Origin: an uncultured Lutimaribacter sp.
GTDB lineage: Bacteria; Pseudomonadota; Alphaproteobacteria; Rhodobacterales; Rhodobacteraceae
Direction of reading: 5' to 3'
NCBI GenBank assembly: GCA_913061505.1
Contig: CAJXSO010000008.1
Location: 1-64,000, forward strand
Length of the DNA stretch: 64,000 nt
How positions within the stretch are numbered: position 1 is the first letter of the stretch; every line of letters starts with the position of its first letter. The notes below the pieces were generated by a model. That model had not been told where the DNA came from. It ran no database searches and saw only the letters and a program-made list of their open reading frames with translations. Made by a program: the position numbers and the translations under genes. This document shows, in pieces, positions 45,347 to 54,528 of this stretch.

Positions 45347-46159
45347 ATGGTGCAGTCTGCCTCACCGCTTACGGTAAAAGTAAGCCAAGACCTACAGAAA
45401 ATTCTGGCCGCCCCCGCCAGCCCCACGCAGCTGAACAGCGCCTTGCGGCTGCTGGCAAAATGGCGCGCGCGGCTGGTGCAAAACACCACGCTGGCCCAAC
45501 AGGGCAATATCGTGGCCAGCGGCCCCTTTGCCGGCATGGTCTATGCCACTGCTGCCACCGAAGGCGCAGCCCTGCCCCGGCTTTTGGGCTGCTACGAGGC
45601 CAGCCTGCAGCCGGTGATCGAAACCATCATCGCACGCGCCTATCCGCAGGTTGTGGATGTGGGCTGCGCTGAAGGCTATTACGCCGTGGGCTTGGCCCGG
45701 CGCATGCCAAACAGCACGATCTTGGCCTTTGACATCGACCCCAACGCACAGGCCAGCACCCGCGCCTTGGCCCAGGCCAATGATGTGGCAGGGCGCGTGC
45801 AGGTGGGGGGGCTGCTGGATCACGCGGGCCTGGCCGTATGCGCGCAGCAAAAAACCGTGCTGATTGTCGATATCGAAGGGGCCGAGGGCGCGCTACTAGC
45901 CCCCGATCTGGCCCCTGCCCTGCGCCATACCGATATTTTGGTTGAAACCCATGACGGCCTGCAGCCAGGGGTCAGCGCTGCGCTGCGCGCGCGGTTTGCC
46001 AGCACCCACGCCATCACCCAGATCGGGCGTGATTTGCAGCCACAGGCCCTGCCCGATTGGATGGACAGCCTGCCTGATCTTGACCGTTTACTGGCGCTTT
46101 GGGAATGGCGCAGCAGCCCCACCCCATGGCTATGGATGCAAGCCCATGCCCGCGCCTGA
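45347..46159 (+). CDS. Class I SAM-dependent methyltransferase
   Basis: The 270-residue protein has a class I methyltransferase fold: motif I VVDVGCAEGYYAVGLA, acidic end of strand 2 in LAFDIDPNA, and VLIVDIEGAEGALL. The N-terminal 80 residues are helical and family-specific. The IEGAE block resembles FkbM-type methyltransferases, which act on sugars. It overlaps the glycosyltransferase by 14 bases, so a glycan or glycoconjugate substrate is likely. AAGGAA precedes ATG 45347. Confidence 0.8.
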   Translation: MVQSASPLTVKVSQDLQKILAAPASPTQLNSALRLLAKWRARLVQNTTLAQQGNIVASGPFAGMVYATAATEGAALPRLLGCYEASLQPVIETIIARAYPQVVDVGCAEGYYAVGLARRMPNSTILAFDIDPNAQASTRALAQANDVAGRVQVGGLLDHAGLAVCAQQKTVLIVDIEGAEGALLAPDLAPALRHTDILVETHDGLQPGVSAALRARFASTHAITQIGRDLQPQALPDWMDSLPDLDRLLALWEWRSSPTPWLWMQAHARA

Positions 46160-47831
46160 TCTGGCCAATGCCGCCATCTGGTATGCCGAAGATGGCTACA
46201 GCCCCAGCACCCACGGCATCAACGGGCGCCGCGTGGCTGGCGCCTCGTTTTTGCAAGGGTTTTTGCGCCATGCCAAGGCCGACAGGTTTTATGCCATCGT
46301 CCAAAACAAAACCAGCGGGCAAGCGTTCCAACAAACGGCGGCAGATCATGCGCCCGATACCCCGGTCGAGCTGATCAACCGCGCCAATACCCAGCGGCTG
46401 GGTGCGGCGGGCGTGGTCAATTTTCCCTCGCCCAATTTTGCCCCCGAACTGTGGCGCCGCTACCCGCTGGGCGATGCGCGCTACAGCCTGTGCGGCATTA
46501 CCCATACCACCGCCACAAAGGCGGTGATGGGCGGTATCTTTGATTTGTGCACAGCCCCTTTGCAGCCATGGGATGGGCTTATTTGCACATCAAGGGCGGT
46601 GCAGGCCTCGATGCAGCATCAGATGTCATTGATCGATGACTATGCAAAGGCGCGCTTTGGCAAGGCCCCCCCACGCCCGCAAATGCCGGTGATCCCATTG
46701 GGCATTGATTGCGCCGCCTTCACCCCCAGCAAAGCTGCGCGCCATGGGCTGCGGGCCAAGCTGGGGTTGGGCCCAGACGATGTTTTGGTGCTGACCCTGT
46801 CGCGCCTTGCCCCATACGGCAAATTCGACCCCTATCCGCTGTTTTTGGCACTGCAAGCGGCACAGCAACAGCTGGGCACAGGCCAGCGCCTGCATTACCT
46901 GACATGCGGGATTTATCTGGATGAGCATTCCCAGACGGTTTTTGAAACCGGCGCCGCCAGCCTGATGCCCGATGTGGCCTATCACCACCTGGATGGCAGC
47001 GATGCTGCCCTGCGCCATCAGGCGCTTTCGGGGGCGGATATTTTTGCCTTTCCCATTGATAACGTGCAAGAAACCTTTGGCCTTGCCCCGATCGAGGCGA
47101 TGGCCGCGGGCCTGCCGGTGATTGTCTCTGACTGGGATGGCATGCGCGACACCGTCACCCCCGATGTGGGCATAGCCGTGCCCAGCCGCGGCCTAAGCGC
47201 GCGCCACAGCTATGGCGAAGGGGTGGCCTATGCCTTTGAGTTTCTGCCCTATCACAAATACACAAACACCCTGTCTGCCCTGACCGAACTGGATTTGGGC
47301 GCCTTGGTGCAGGCCATCTTGGCCTTGGCCCGCAATCCGGGCCTGCGCAAAAAAATGGGGGCAGCGGGCCAAGCGCGGGCGCGCAGCCTGTATGATTGGG
47401 CGACAGTTATCCCACACATGCAGCGCTTTTGGGCCGAACTGAACGCGCGCCGCGCCAAAGATGCGCCCAGCACCGCCCCAAAGCCCGCGCAAACCCTGCC
47501 ACGCGAATTGCCCATTGCGCCCAACCCCATGGGGTTTTTCGCGGCCTACCCCAGCCAGATCTTGCCCGCAGGCGTAGCCCATTGCGTGGCGCAGGCCGAT
47601 GCAGGCAGGCTGCGCCAGCTCTATGAGTTGCGCCGCTATCAAAACCTAAATCCCAGTTTCGAAACGCTTGAAACCTTGCTGCGCATCTTAGAGGCGCTGC
47701 ACGGCACAGGCGCGCAAGGGGCCAATGCGCAAGAGGTGGCAAAACTGGCCGGGCTTTCGGTGTTGACCTGCGAGCGCAGCTTCGCTTGGATGCTGAAATA
47801 CGGGCTGATCGTCCGCAAAACCAGCAACTAG
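46146..47831 (+). CDS. Glycosyltransferase family 4-like protein with C-terminal winged-helix-like segment
   Basis: The 561-residue protein has a GT-B fold: an N-terminal half with SYSLCGITHT-like region (RYSLCGITHTTATKAVMGG), the nucleotide-sugar half with VIPLGID, LTLSRLAPYGK and the GT4 signature ETFGLAPIEAMAAGLPVIVSD. Residues 506-561 form a separate segment (LLRILEALHG, AQEVAKLAGLS, FAWMLKYGLIV) that looks like a winged helix-turn-helix. Start ATG 46146 overlaps the methyltransferase; a longer frame is antisense-free but in the wrong frame of the upstream gene. Sugar donor and acceptor are unknown. Confidence 0.78.
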   Translation: MPAPDLANAAIWYAEDGYSPSTHGINGRRVAGASFLQGFLRHAKADRFYAIVQNKTSGQAFQQTAADHAPDTPVELINRANTQRLGAAGVVNFPSPNFAPELWRRYPLGDARYSLCGITHTTATKAVMGGIFDLCTAPLQPWDGLICTSRAVQASMQHQMSLIDDYAKARFGKAPPRPQMPVIPLGIDCAAFTPSKAARHGLRAKLGLGPDDVLVLTLSRLAPYGKFDPYPLFLALQAAQQQLGTGQRLHYLTCGIYLDEHSQTVFETGAASLMPDVAYHHLDGSDAALRHQALSGADIFAFPIDNVQETFGLAPIEAMAAGLPVIVSDWDGMRDTVTPDVGIAVPSRGLSARHSYGEGVAYAFEFLPYHKYTNTLSALTELDLGALVQAILALARNPGLRKKMGAAGQARARSLYDWATVIPHMQRFWAELNARRAKDAPSTAPKPAQTLPRELPIAPNPMGFFAAYPSQILPAGVAHCVAQADAGRLRQLYELRRYQNLNPSFETLETLLRILEALHGTGAQGANAQEVAKLAGLSVLTCERSFAWMLKYGLIVRKTSN

Positions 47832-47854
47832 CGAAACCAACATAGGCAAAGGCA

Positions 47855-48508
47855 ATGGAATGGTCCCCGACCAAGGCCGGGCTACACGGGCTTGCCCCCC
47901 AAGATGCGCAGGCGCTATCGCAGCTCAAAGTGCTGTCTTTGCCGCAAGGCGCGGTGCTGTTTCAGCCCGGCCAGCCGGTTGCGGGCTATGCCATCATTCT
48001 TTCAGGGCAGGTCGATGTCACACTAAGCGCGGCATCGGGGCGCGAGATTTTGCTCTATTCAGTCGTGCCGGGGCAAAGCTGCATTCAAACCACGATGGGC
48101 CTGTTGGGCGAGGCCAGCTATAGCGCCGGCGCACAAACCGCCTGCCCGACCCAACTGGTCATGGTGCCGCGCCCCCTTTTCACCCGGTTGATGGACAGCA
48201 CCCCCAGCTTTCGCACCATGGTGTTTTCCGCCTTTGCCGGGCGTATGGGCACGATGATGGAGCTGCTGGAAAAAGTGGCCTTTGCGCGGGTAGAATGCCG
48301 CATTGCCGAACGGCTGTTGGCCCTGGCAACAGGCCCCGGCCCCGTGCAGCTGACCCAAAGCGAACTGGCCGCACAAGTGGGCACCGCCCGCGAGGTGGTA
48401 TCCCGCCGGCTGGAAAACTGGGCGCAACGCGGGCTGGTGCGCACCGCGCGTGGCCAGATCGAGCTGTGCAACCGCCCCGCCCTGCAAGCCATTGCCGATG
48501 CAATCTAG
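47855..48508 (+). CDS. Crp/Fnr family transcriptional regulator
   Basis: The 217-residue regulator has an N-terminal cyclic-nucleotide-type beta-barrel (residues 20-110), a dimerisation helix and a C-terminal Crp-type HTH with SELAAQVGTAREVVSRRLENW. The recognition helix carries Arg-Glu and Arg (TAREVVSR), as in proteins that read TGTGA half-sites. No Fnr-type N-terminal Cys cluster is seen, although C-T-S cysteines occur inside (CIQTT, ACPTQ). A TGTGAC/GTCACA palindrome lies just downstream, in front of the DUF2892 gene. Confidence 0.9.
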   Translation: MEWSPTKAGLHGLAPQDAQALSQLKVLSLPQGAVLFQPGQPVAGYAIILSGQVDVTLSAASGREILLYSVVPGQSCIQTTMGLLGEASYSAGAQTACPTQLVMVPRPLFTRLMDSTPSFRTMVFSAFAGRMGTMMELLEKVAFARVECRIAERLLALATGPGPVQLTQSELAAQVGTAREVVSRRLENWAQRGLVRTARGQIELCNRPALQAIADAI

Positions 48509-48524
48509 CCCCAGCGCGCCCCGC

Positions 48525-48541
48525 CTGTGACCAAGTCACAG
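48525..48541. promoter_or_regulatory. Crp-type palindromic operator
   Basis: CTGTGAC, CAA, GTCACAG is a perfect 17-bp inverted repeat with TGTGA/TCACA half-sites. Its centre is about 41 bases before the predicted transcription start of the DUF2892 gene, the class II activator position. Confidence 0.7.
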
Positions 48542-48567
48542 ACAGGTCAGTTAAGATGCGCTATACT
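48539..48567 (+). promoter_or_regulatory. Promoter of the DUF2892 gene
   Basis: A weak -35 (CAGACA, 48539-48544), 17 bases, and a good -10 TATACT (48562-48567). A weak -35 overlapped by a palindrome fits an activator-dependent promoter. Confidence 0.6.
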
Positions 48568-48597
48568 GGGCCCATCGTCGGCAAAAGGAGATCTGAG

Positions 48598-48795
48598 ATG
48601 ACGAAAAATATCGGCGGTTTCGAGCGTATCTTGCGCATCGTTGTAGGGCTGGCCCTGATTGCGGGCTATTTTGCCAATGGCGAAGGCGCCTACAGCTGGC
48701 TTTACCTGCTGGGTATTGTGCCCCTGGCCACCGGGGTGATTGGCTGGTGCCCGCCCTATGCGATGCTGGGCATCAACACCTGCGCAAAAAAATAA
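48598..48795 (+). CDS. DUF2892 (YgaP-like transmembrane) protein
   Basis: The 65-residue protein has two membrane helices (residues 10-25 and 31-48) and the family ending [14 protein letters not shown] with two cysteines. DUF2892 is the membrane part of the E. coli rhodanese YgaP. AGGAG precedes the ATG. It is placed behind a Crp-type promoter next to the Crp/Fnr gene, so regulation by that protein is likely. A role in sulfur or redox handling is inferred. Confidence 0.85.
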   Translation: MTKNIGGFERILRIVVGLALIAGYFANGEGAYSWLYLLGIVPLATGVIGWCPPYAMLGINTCAKK

Positions 48796-48804
48796 CGGGG
48801 TTTG

Positions 48805-48841
48805 GGGCCGCGCGCGCCACTATTGGCGCGCGGCCCTTTTT
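48805..48841 (+). terminator. Terminator of the DUF2892 gene
   Basis: GGGCCGCGCG, a 12-base loop, CGCGCGGCCC followed by five T residues on the plus strand, ten bases behind the stop codon. Confidence 0.82.
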
Positions 48842-48847
48842 GCCGCC

Positions 48848-51712
48848 CTATTCGGCCGCTTGCCCGGCAGCGCCCGGTTTCAACATGGGCGCCAAATAGC
48901 GCCCTGTGTGGCTTTCGGGCACCAGGGCCACGGCCTCGGGCGTGCCCACCGCCACGATCTGGCCGCCGCCATCGCCCCCCTCGGGGCCGATATCGATGAT
49001 CCAGTCGGCGGTTTTGATCACATCCAAATTATGTTCGATCACCACCACCGAATTGCCCTGATCCACCAGTTCATGCAGCACTTCGAGCAGCTTTTTCACA
49101 TCTTCGAAATGCAGCCCCGTGGTAGGCTCGTCTAATATATACAGCGTGCGCCCGGTCGAGCGCTTGCTCAGCTCTTTCGACAGTTTCACCCGCTGCGCCT
49201 CGCCGCCCGATAGGGTGGTGGCCTGCTGGCCCACCTTGATATAGCCCAGTCCCACACGCATCAGCGCATCCATCTTTTCGCGGATCGAGGGCACCGCCTT
49301 GAAAAACTCTTGCGCGTCCTCCACCGTCATATCCAGCACATCGGCGATGGATTTGCCCTTGAACGTCACCTCCAGCGTTTCGCGGTTATAGCGTTTGCCG
49401 TGGCAGGTTTCGCAGGTCACATAGACATCGGGCAGAAAATGCATCTCGATCTTGATCACCCCGTCGCCCTGGCAGGCCTCGCAGCGCCCGCCCTTGACGT
49501 TGAAACTGAACCGCCCCGGTTTGTAGCCGCGGGTTTTGGCCTCGGGAAGGCCGGCAAACCAATCGCGAATGGGGGTAAAGGCGCCTGTGTAGGTCGCCGG
49601 GTTCGAACGCGGCGTGCGCCCGATGGGGCGCTGATCAATGTCTATCACCTTGTCCAAATACTCTAACCCCTTGATCGTTTCGCAGGGCGCGGGTGTTTGG
49701 CGGGCACCGTTCAGCCGCATCGAGGCGGTTTTGAACAGCGTCTCGATTGTCAGGGTCGATTTGCCGCCGCCCGACACGCCGGTGACACATAAAAACGTGC
49801 CCAAGGGAAATTCGGCCGTGACATTTTTCAGGTTATTGCCAGTGGCCTTGACCACCGTCAGCTTTTTCTTGTTGCCCTTGCGGCGGGTCTGGGGCACGCC
49901 GATTTGCCGGGCCCCCGACAGGTATTGCCCAGTCAGGCTGGCGGGGTCTGCGGCCACCACAGCCGGGGTGCCATGGCTGACAACACGCCCCCCATGCACG
50001 CCGGCACCCGGGCCGATATCGAAGACGTAATCCGCCTCGCGAATGGCCTCTTCATCATGCTCGACCACCAGCACCGTATTGCCCTGATCGCGCAGGTTTT
50101 TCAGGGTTTCCAACAGGCGGCTGTTGTCGCGCTGATGCAGGCCGATCGATGGCTCGTCGAGCACATAAAGAACGCCCGTCAACCCCGAGCCGATTTGGCT
50201 GGCCAGGCGGATACGCTGGCTTTCACCGCCCGAAAGCGTGCCCGCCGCGCGCGCCAAGGTTAGGTAATCAAGGCCCACATTGTTCAAAAAGCCCAAACGC
50301 TCGCGGATTTCTTTCAAAATCGCGCGGGCAATTTCGTTTTTCTGTGCGCTCAGCGCCGCAGGCACGGTTTCAACCCAGGCCAGCGCCTCTTTGATCGACA
50401 TTTCAACAACTTGGCCCACATGCAGGCCTGCAATTTTCACCGCCAGCGCCTCGTCGCGCAGGCGATAGCCATGACAGCTGCCGCAGGGGCGGTTGTTTTG
50501 AAAACGCTCGAATTCTTCGCGGATCCAGTTGCTGTCGGTCTCGCGATAGCGCCGCTCCATATTGGGGATAACCCCCTCGAACACACGGGCTACCTGATAA
50601 ACGCGCCCGCCTTCGTCGTAGCGAAACTGAATTTCCTCGTCGCCCGAGCCATACAAAAACACCTGCTGCACATGGGCGGGCAGATCTTTCCATTTGGCGC
50701 TGGCCTTGAATTCGTAATGGCGGGCAATCGCCTCGATCGTTTGCAGGAAATAGGGCGATTTGCCCTTGCGCCAGGGGGCCAGGGCGCCATCGCTGATTTT
50801 CAGATCGGCATCGGGCACCACCAAACGCTCGTCGAAAAACAGCTCCATCCCCAGCCCGTCGCATTGCGGGCAGGCGCCAAAGGGGGCGTTGAACGAAAAC
50901 AGCCGCGGCTCGATTTCGGGGATGGTAAAGCCAGACACGGGGCAGGCGAAATTTTCCGAAAAGGTAATACGCTCGGCCTCGCCCTCGCGCGGGGCGGTTT
51001 CCAAAATGGCGATGCCCTGCGCCAAATCCAGCGCTGTGCGCAAGCTATCTGCCAGCCGGGTTTGCAACCCGTCTTTGATCACAATCCGGTCGACCACCAC
51101 ATCGATATCGTGGCGAAATTTCTTATCCAGCGTCGGGGGCGTATCCAGATCGTGAAAGGCGCCATCGACCTTGACACGCTGAAAGCCCTGTTTGCGCAAT
51201 TCGGCAAATTCTTTGCGATATTCACCCTTACGGTCGCGCACGATGGGCGCCAGCAGATAGGCGCGCTCGCCCTCGTCACGGGCCATGATGGCATCGACCA
51301 TGTCTTGCACCTGCATCGCCTCGATCGGCAGGCCTGTTGCGGGCGAATAGGGCGTGCCAACGCGCGCAAACAGCAGGCGCATATAATCGTAAATCTCGGT
51401 CACAGTGCCCACGGTCGACCGCGGGTTTTTCGAGGTTGTTTTCTGCTCGATCGAAATGGCAGGCGACAGGCCGCTGATATGGTCAACATCGGGCTTGCCC
51501 ATCATATCCAAAAACTGCCGGGCATAGGCCGACAGGCTTTCGACATAACGCCGCTGCCCTTCGGCATAGATGGTATCAAAGGCCAGGCTGGATTTCCCCG
51601 AGCCAGACAGCCCGGTGATCACCACAAACTGATCGCGTGGAATATCCACATCGACATTTTTCAGATTGTGTTCGCGCGCGCCGCGCACCTCGATTTTCTT
51701 CAACTCGGCCAT
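48848..51712 (-). CDS. uvrA: Excinuclease ABC subunit A
   Basis: The 954-residue ABC-type ATPase finds DNA lesions with UvrB in nucleotide excision repair. Walker A motifs GLSGSGKS (residues 34-41) and GVSGGGKS (second half), both ABC signatures, and the C-terminal zinc module (CEACQGDG ... [10 protein letters not shown]) are present. In the first zinc module the first pair reads C257-P-V-S260 instead of CxxC, with C281-P-Q-C284 intact. A near-consensus SOS box lies 65 bases upstream. Divergent from the rhodanese gene. Confidence 0.97.
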   Translation of the reverse strand: MAELKKIEVRGAREHNLKNVDVDIPRDQFVVITGLSGSGKSSLAFDTIYAEGQRRYVESLSAYARQFLDMMGKPDVDHISGLSPAISIEQKTTSKNPRSTVGTVTEIYDYMRLLFARVGTPYSPATGLPIEAMQVQDMVDAIMARDEGERAYLLAPIVRDRKGEYRKEFAELRKQGFQRVKVDGAFHDLDTPPTLDKKFRHDIDVVVDRIVIKDGLQTRLADSLRTALDLAQGIAILETAPREGEAERITFSENFACPVSGFTIPEIEPRLFSFNAPFGACPQCDGLGMELFFDERLVVPDADLKISDGALAPWRKGKSPYFLQTIEAIARHYEFKASAKWKDLPAHVQQVFLYGSGDEEIQFRYDEGGRVYQVARVFEGVIPNMERRYRETDSNWIREEFERFQNNRPCGSCHGYRLRDEALAVKIAGLHVGQVVEMSIKEALAWVETVPAALSAQKNEIARAILKEIRERLGFLNNVGLDYLTLARAAGTLSGGESQRIRLASQIGSGLTGVLYVLDEPSIGLHQRDNSRLLETLKNLRDQGNTVLVVEHDEEAIREADYVFDIGPGAGVHGGRVVSHGTPAVVAADPASLTGQYLSGARQIGVPQTRRKGNKKKLTVVKATGNNLKNVTAEFPLGTFLCVTGVSGGGKSTLTIETLFKTASMRLNGARQTPAPCETIKGLEYLDKVIDIDQRPIGRTPRSNPATYTGAFTPIRDWFAGLPEAKTRGYKPGRFSFNVKGGRCEACQGDGVIKIEMHFLPDVYVTCETCHGKRYNRETLEVTFKGKSIADVLDMTVEDAQEFFKAVPSIREKMDALMRVGLGYIKVGQQATTLSGGEAQRVKLSKELSKRSTGRTLYILDEPTTGLHFEDVKKLLEVLHELVDQGNSVVVIEHNLDVIKTADWIIDIGPEGGDGGGQIVAVGTPEAVALVPESHTGRYLAPMLKPGAAGQAAE

Positions 51713-51776
51713 CTAAACCCCCGCAATGACGCCTTACAGATAGAAGCTTTGCCCCGAGTCTCCAACCGAAAAGGCG

Positions 51777-51791
51777 GAACAAAGCAAAAAC
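51777..51791 (-). promoter_or_regulatory. Near-consensus SOS box upstream of uvrA
   Basis: Read on the minus strand: GTTT, seven bases, GTTC, one mismatch from the Rhodobacter LexA box GTTC-N7-GTTC. It lies 65-79 bases upstream of the uvrA start codon. Confidence 0.4.
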
Positions 51792-51966
51792 ATAACGGGG
51801 ATGCAGCCAAATAGCAGGCACCCATGGGGCGTTTTGGGGGCAGTTTGGCAGATTTCACCGGATTTCGGCGCTTTAATATTCCATTTTCAGAATTTATCTG
51901 CCATACCGGCCTTGTCCAGATTTGCACGACACCCCAAATGGGGGAAAACAACAAAAGGAAATGCCC

Positions 51967-52320
51967 ATGTTTGGCCTGTTTCGCAGCCCCGCCACCGTAG
52001 ATTTGGCCGATCTGATGCCACGTATTGCCGCGGGCGAGGTGATTTTGATCGATGTGCGCGACCCGGCAGAGCTGCAGATGGGCGGGCGGGCTGCCGGGGC
52101 GCTGAACATTCCGCTGATGCGCCTGCCGATGATGGCAGATCCGCGCCACCCCGATTTTCACCCCGATTTAAGCCCCGAGAAACCCGTGGCGCTTTATTGT
52201 GCCAGCGGCGCGCGGTCGGCCCATGGCAAGGCCCTGCTGCAGCGGCTGGGCTATGGCGAGGTGCATAATATCGGCGGTTTCGGCGATTGGCAGGCAGCGG
52301 GCGGGGCCACCTGCCGCTAA
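51967..52320 (+). CDS. Single-domain rhodanese
   Basis: The 117-residue protein is one rhodanese domain with the active-site loop LYCASGARS (C80) that carries a persulfide in sulfur transfer. The loop length of six residues between Cys and Ser fits sulfurtransferases. No signal peptide. ATG 51967 is chosen because AAGGAA lies six bases upstream; ATG 51961 abuts it. It is convergent with lpdA, 3 bases apart, and divergent from uvrA. Confidence 0.9.
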   Translation: MFGLFRSPATVDLADLMPRIAAGEVILIDVRDPAELQMGGRAAGALNIPLMRLPMMADPRHPDFHPDLSPEKPVALYCASGARSAHGKALLQRLGYGEVHNIGGFGDWQAAGGATCR

Positions 52321-52323
52321 CGC

Positions 52324-53718
52324 CTACATGTGAATGGCGCGCCCATAGGCATCTAGCACCGATTCATGCATCATCTCTGATAGGGTGGGATGCGGGAATA
52401 CCGTGTGCATCAGGTCTTCCTCGGTGGTTTCCAGCTGGCGCGCCACCACATAGCCCTGAATCATCTCGGTCACTTCGGCGCCCACCATATGCGCGCCCAG
52501 CAATTCGCCCGTTTTGGCATCGAAAATGGTTTTCACCATGCCCTCGGCCTCGCCCAAAGCGATGGCTTTGCCGTTGCCGATAAAGGGGAAACGCCCCACT
52601 TTCACCTCGAACCCCGCCTCTTTGGCGCGCGCCTCGGTCAGGCCCACGCTGGCCACTTGCGGGTGGCAATAGGTGCAGCCGGCAATGCTGCCCGGCTTAA
52701 TCGGATGCACCGGCTTGCCGGCGATCATATCGGCCACCATCACCCCTTCGTGGCTGGCTTTATGCGCCAGCCATGGCGCCCCCGCCACATCGCCAATGGC
52801 ATAAAGCCCCGGCACGGCGGTGCGGCAATGATCATCTGTCACCACATGGGTGCGATCGATCTGCACGCCCAGGGCCTCTAGCCCCAAGCCCTCGACATTG
52901 CCAACGATGCCCACGGCGGAAATCACCGTGTCAAACTGGTGCTGTTCGATCTTGCCGTTCACCTCGATATGGGCGGTAACAACGCCCTTGGCGCGATCCA
53001 GCTGTTTAACGCCGGATTTCTCCAAAATCGTCATGCCCTGCTTTTGGAACTGCTTTTTCGCAAAGGCGCTGATTTCGGCATCTTCCACGGGCAGGATACG
53101 ATCCATCACCTCGACCACTGTGGTTTCGGCACCCAAGGTGTTGTAAAAGCTTGCGAATTCTATGCCAATCGCCCCCGATCCGATGACCAGCAGCTTTTTG
53201 GGCATGCGCGGCGGTGTCAGCGCGTGCTTATACGTCCAGACCAAATCGCCATCGGCCTCTAGCCCGGGCAATTCGCGGGCGCGCGCGCCGGTGGCCAGAA
53301 TGATATGGGGGGCGTGCAACTGTTCTGTGCCCTTGTCGGTGCTCACCTGCACCTTGCCCTGCCCTTGCAGCTGGGCGGCCCCCATGATGACGCTGACCTT
53401 GTTTTTCTTCAGCAGATGGCCCACCCCACCGTTCAGCTGCTTGGCCACCGCACGCGAGCGTTTGACCACCGCATCCAGATCATAGCTGATCCCTTGGGCC
53501 GACAGGCCAAATTCCTTGGCCCGGTGCATCAGGTGAAACACCTCGGACGAGCGCAGCATCGCCTTGGTCGGAATACAGCCCCAGTTCAGGCAAATGCCGC
53601 CCAAATGTTCGCGTTCAACAACCGCCACCGATAAACCGTTTTGCGCGGCGCGGATGGCGGCCACATAGCCCCCCGGCCCTGCCCCAATGATAACCACGTC
53701 AAACGATTTGGCAGCCAT
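52324..53718 (-). CDS. lpdA: Dihydrolipoyl dehydrogenase
   Basis: The 464-residue flavoprotein reoxidises dihydrolipoamide of 2-oxoacid dehydrogenase complexes or the glycine cleavage system. FAD motif IIGAGPGGYVAA, redox disulfide GGICLNWGCIPTK, NAD motif VIGSGAIGIEFA and the C-terminal HPTLSEMMHE with the His-Glu base are present. No 2-oxoacid dehydrogenase genes adjoin it here; which complex it serves cannot be read from this window. Confidence 0.95.
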   Translation of the reverse strand: MAAKSFDVVIIGAGPGGYVAAIRAAQNGLSVAVVEREHLGGICLNWGCIPTKAMLRSSEVFHLMHRAKEFGLSAQGISYDLDAVVKRSRAVAKQLNGGVGHLLKKNKVSVIMGAAQLQGQGKVQVSTDKGTEQLHAPHIILATGARARELPGLEADGDLVWTYKHALTPPRMPKKLLVIGSGAIGIEFASFYNTLGAETTVVEVMDRILPVEDAEISAFAKKQFQKQGMTILEKSGVKQLDRAKGVVTAHIEVNGKIEQHQFDTVISAVGIVGNVEGLGLEALGVQIDRTHVVTDDHCRTAVPGLYAIGDVAGAPWLAHKASHEGVMVADMIAGKPVHPIKPGSIAGCTYCHPQVASVGLTEARAKEAGFEVKVGRFPFIGNGKAIALGEAEGMVKTIFDAKTGELLGAHMVGAEVTEMIQGYVVARQLETTEEDLMHTVFPHPTLSEMMHESVLDAYGRAIHM

Positions 53719-53849
53719 TGCACCCTCCGATCAATATTTAGTTCAGCATTAAACTATTTCTGATCACGACGCAAGAATTCAGCCAACAATCAAGCGCCCG
53801 CCGCGAAGGCATGGCAGCGACACTCGCATTTTCATGGGTGGTCAGCGGG

Positions 53850-54428
53850 TTAGGCGGCTTCTTGCAGGCTGCGTATGGTTTGGCCATAGCCACCTGCCGC
53901 CAGATAGGCCTGTTCGGCCCCCGTGCTAGACCGGCTTAGCGCCGCATTGCGATAGGGGAAGCGGCCAAATTGGCGGATCACCTCGCGATGCGCTTTGGCA
54001 TGAAACAGGTTGCTGGCCCCGGTTTCGGGCATGCGTTCCAGCATCAAACGCACGCAGCGCTCTTGATCGCACAGGTTTTCCGAATGCATCAGCGGCAAAT
54101 AGAAAAACTGCCGCGCCGGCTCGTCAACGCGCAAATCCCACTTTCGGTCGATCGCAGATTTGGCCGCCGCCAGCGCAACCGCATCTGTGGCAAAGCTGCG
54201 CGGATCGTTGCGAAACATGTTGCGCGGGAATTGGTCGGTTAGAATAATATAGGCCAGCACGCCGTTTGGATGGGTCAGCCACAGGCCATAGGCCCCTTCG
54301 CTGGCATTTTCCCAAGCGGTCTGAAACTGATCGCGCACGGTTTGGTCCAGCGCCTCGGTGCTGTTATACCAGCCCTGCTGGCCCACCTCGTCTAGCCAAA
54401 AGCCCAAAATTTTGTCTACGGCGACCAT
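53850..54428 (-). CDS. DUF924 family protein
   Basis: The 192-residue helical protein matches DUF924 (KILGFWLDEVG at the start, ILTDQFPRNMFR, FFYLPLMHSENL, and the FGRFPYRNAAL end block). The family is related in fold to tetratricopeptide-like helical repeats and has no proven function. It stands alone between lpdA and the MFS gene on the minus strand. Confidence 0.88.
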   Translation of the reverse strand: MVAVDKILGFWLDEVGQQGWYNSTEALDQTVRDQFQTAWENASEGAYGLWLTHPNGVLAYIILTDQFPRNMFRNDPRSFATDAVALAAAKSAIDRKWDLRVDEPARQFFYLPLMHSENLCDQERCVRLMLERMPETGASNLFHAKAHREVIRQFGRFPYRNAALSRSSTGAEQAYLAAGGYGQTIRSLQEAA

Positions 54429-54528
54429 GCGAGCCTCCTGCCCTTGCGCGCGCTTGCGCTGTTACCTGACCGTAACAAAAATCTTAGGGAAATAAACAGT
54501 CAAATTTTCCTACAATTGCGTCATTTTG

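Noticed and set aside
50411-51814. 467-codon plus-strand open frame opposite uvrA
   Set aside because: It is the antisense shadow of uvrA in a GC-rich gene; its product has no known motif and uvrA is complete and conserved.
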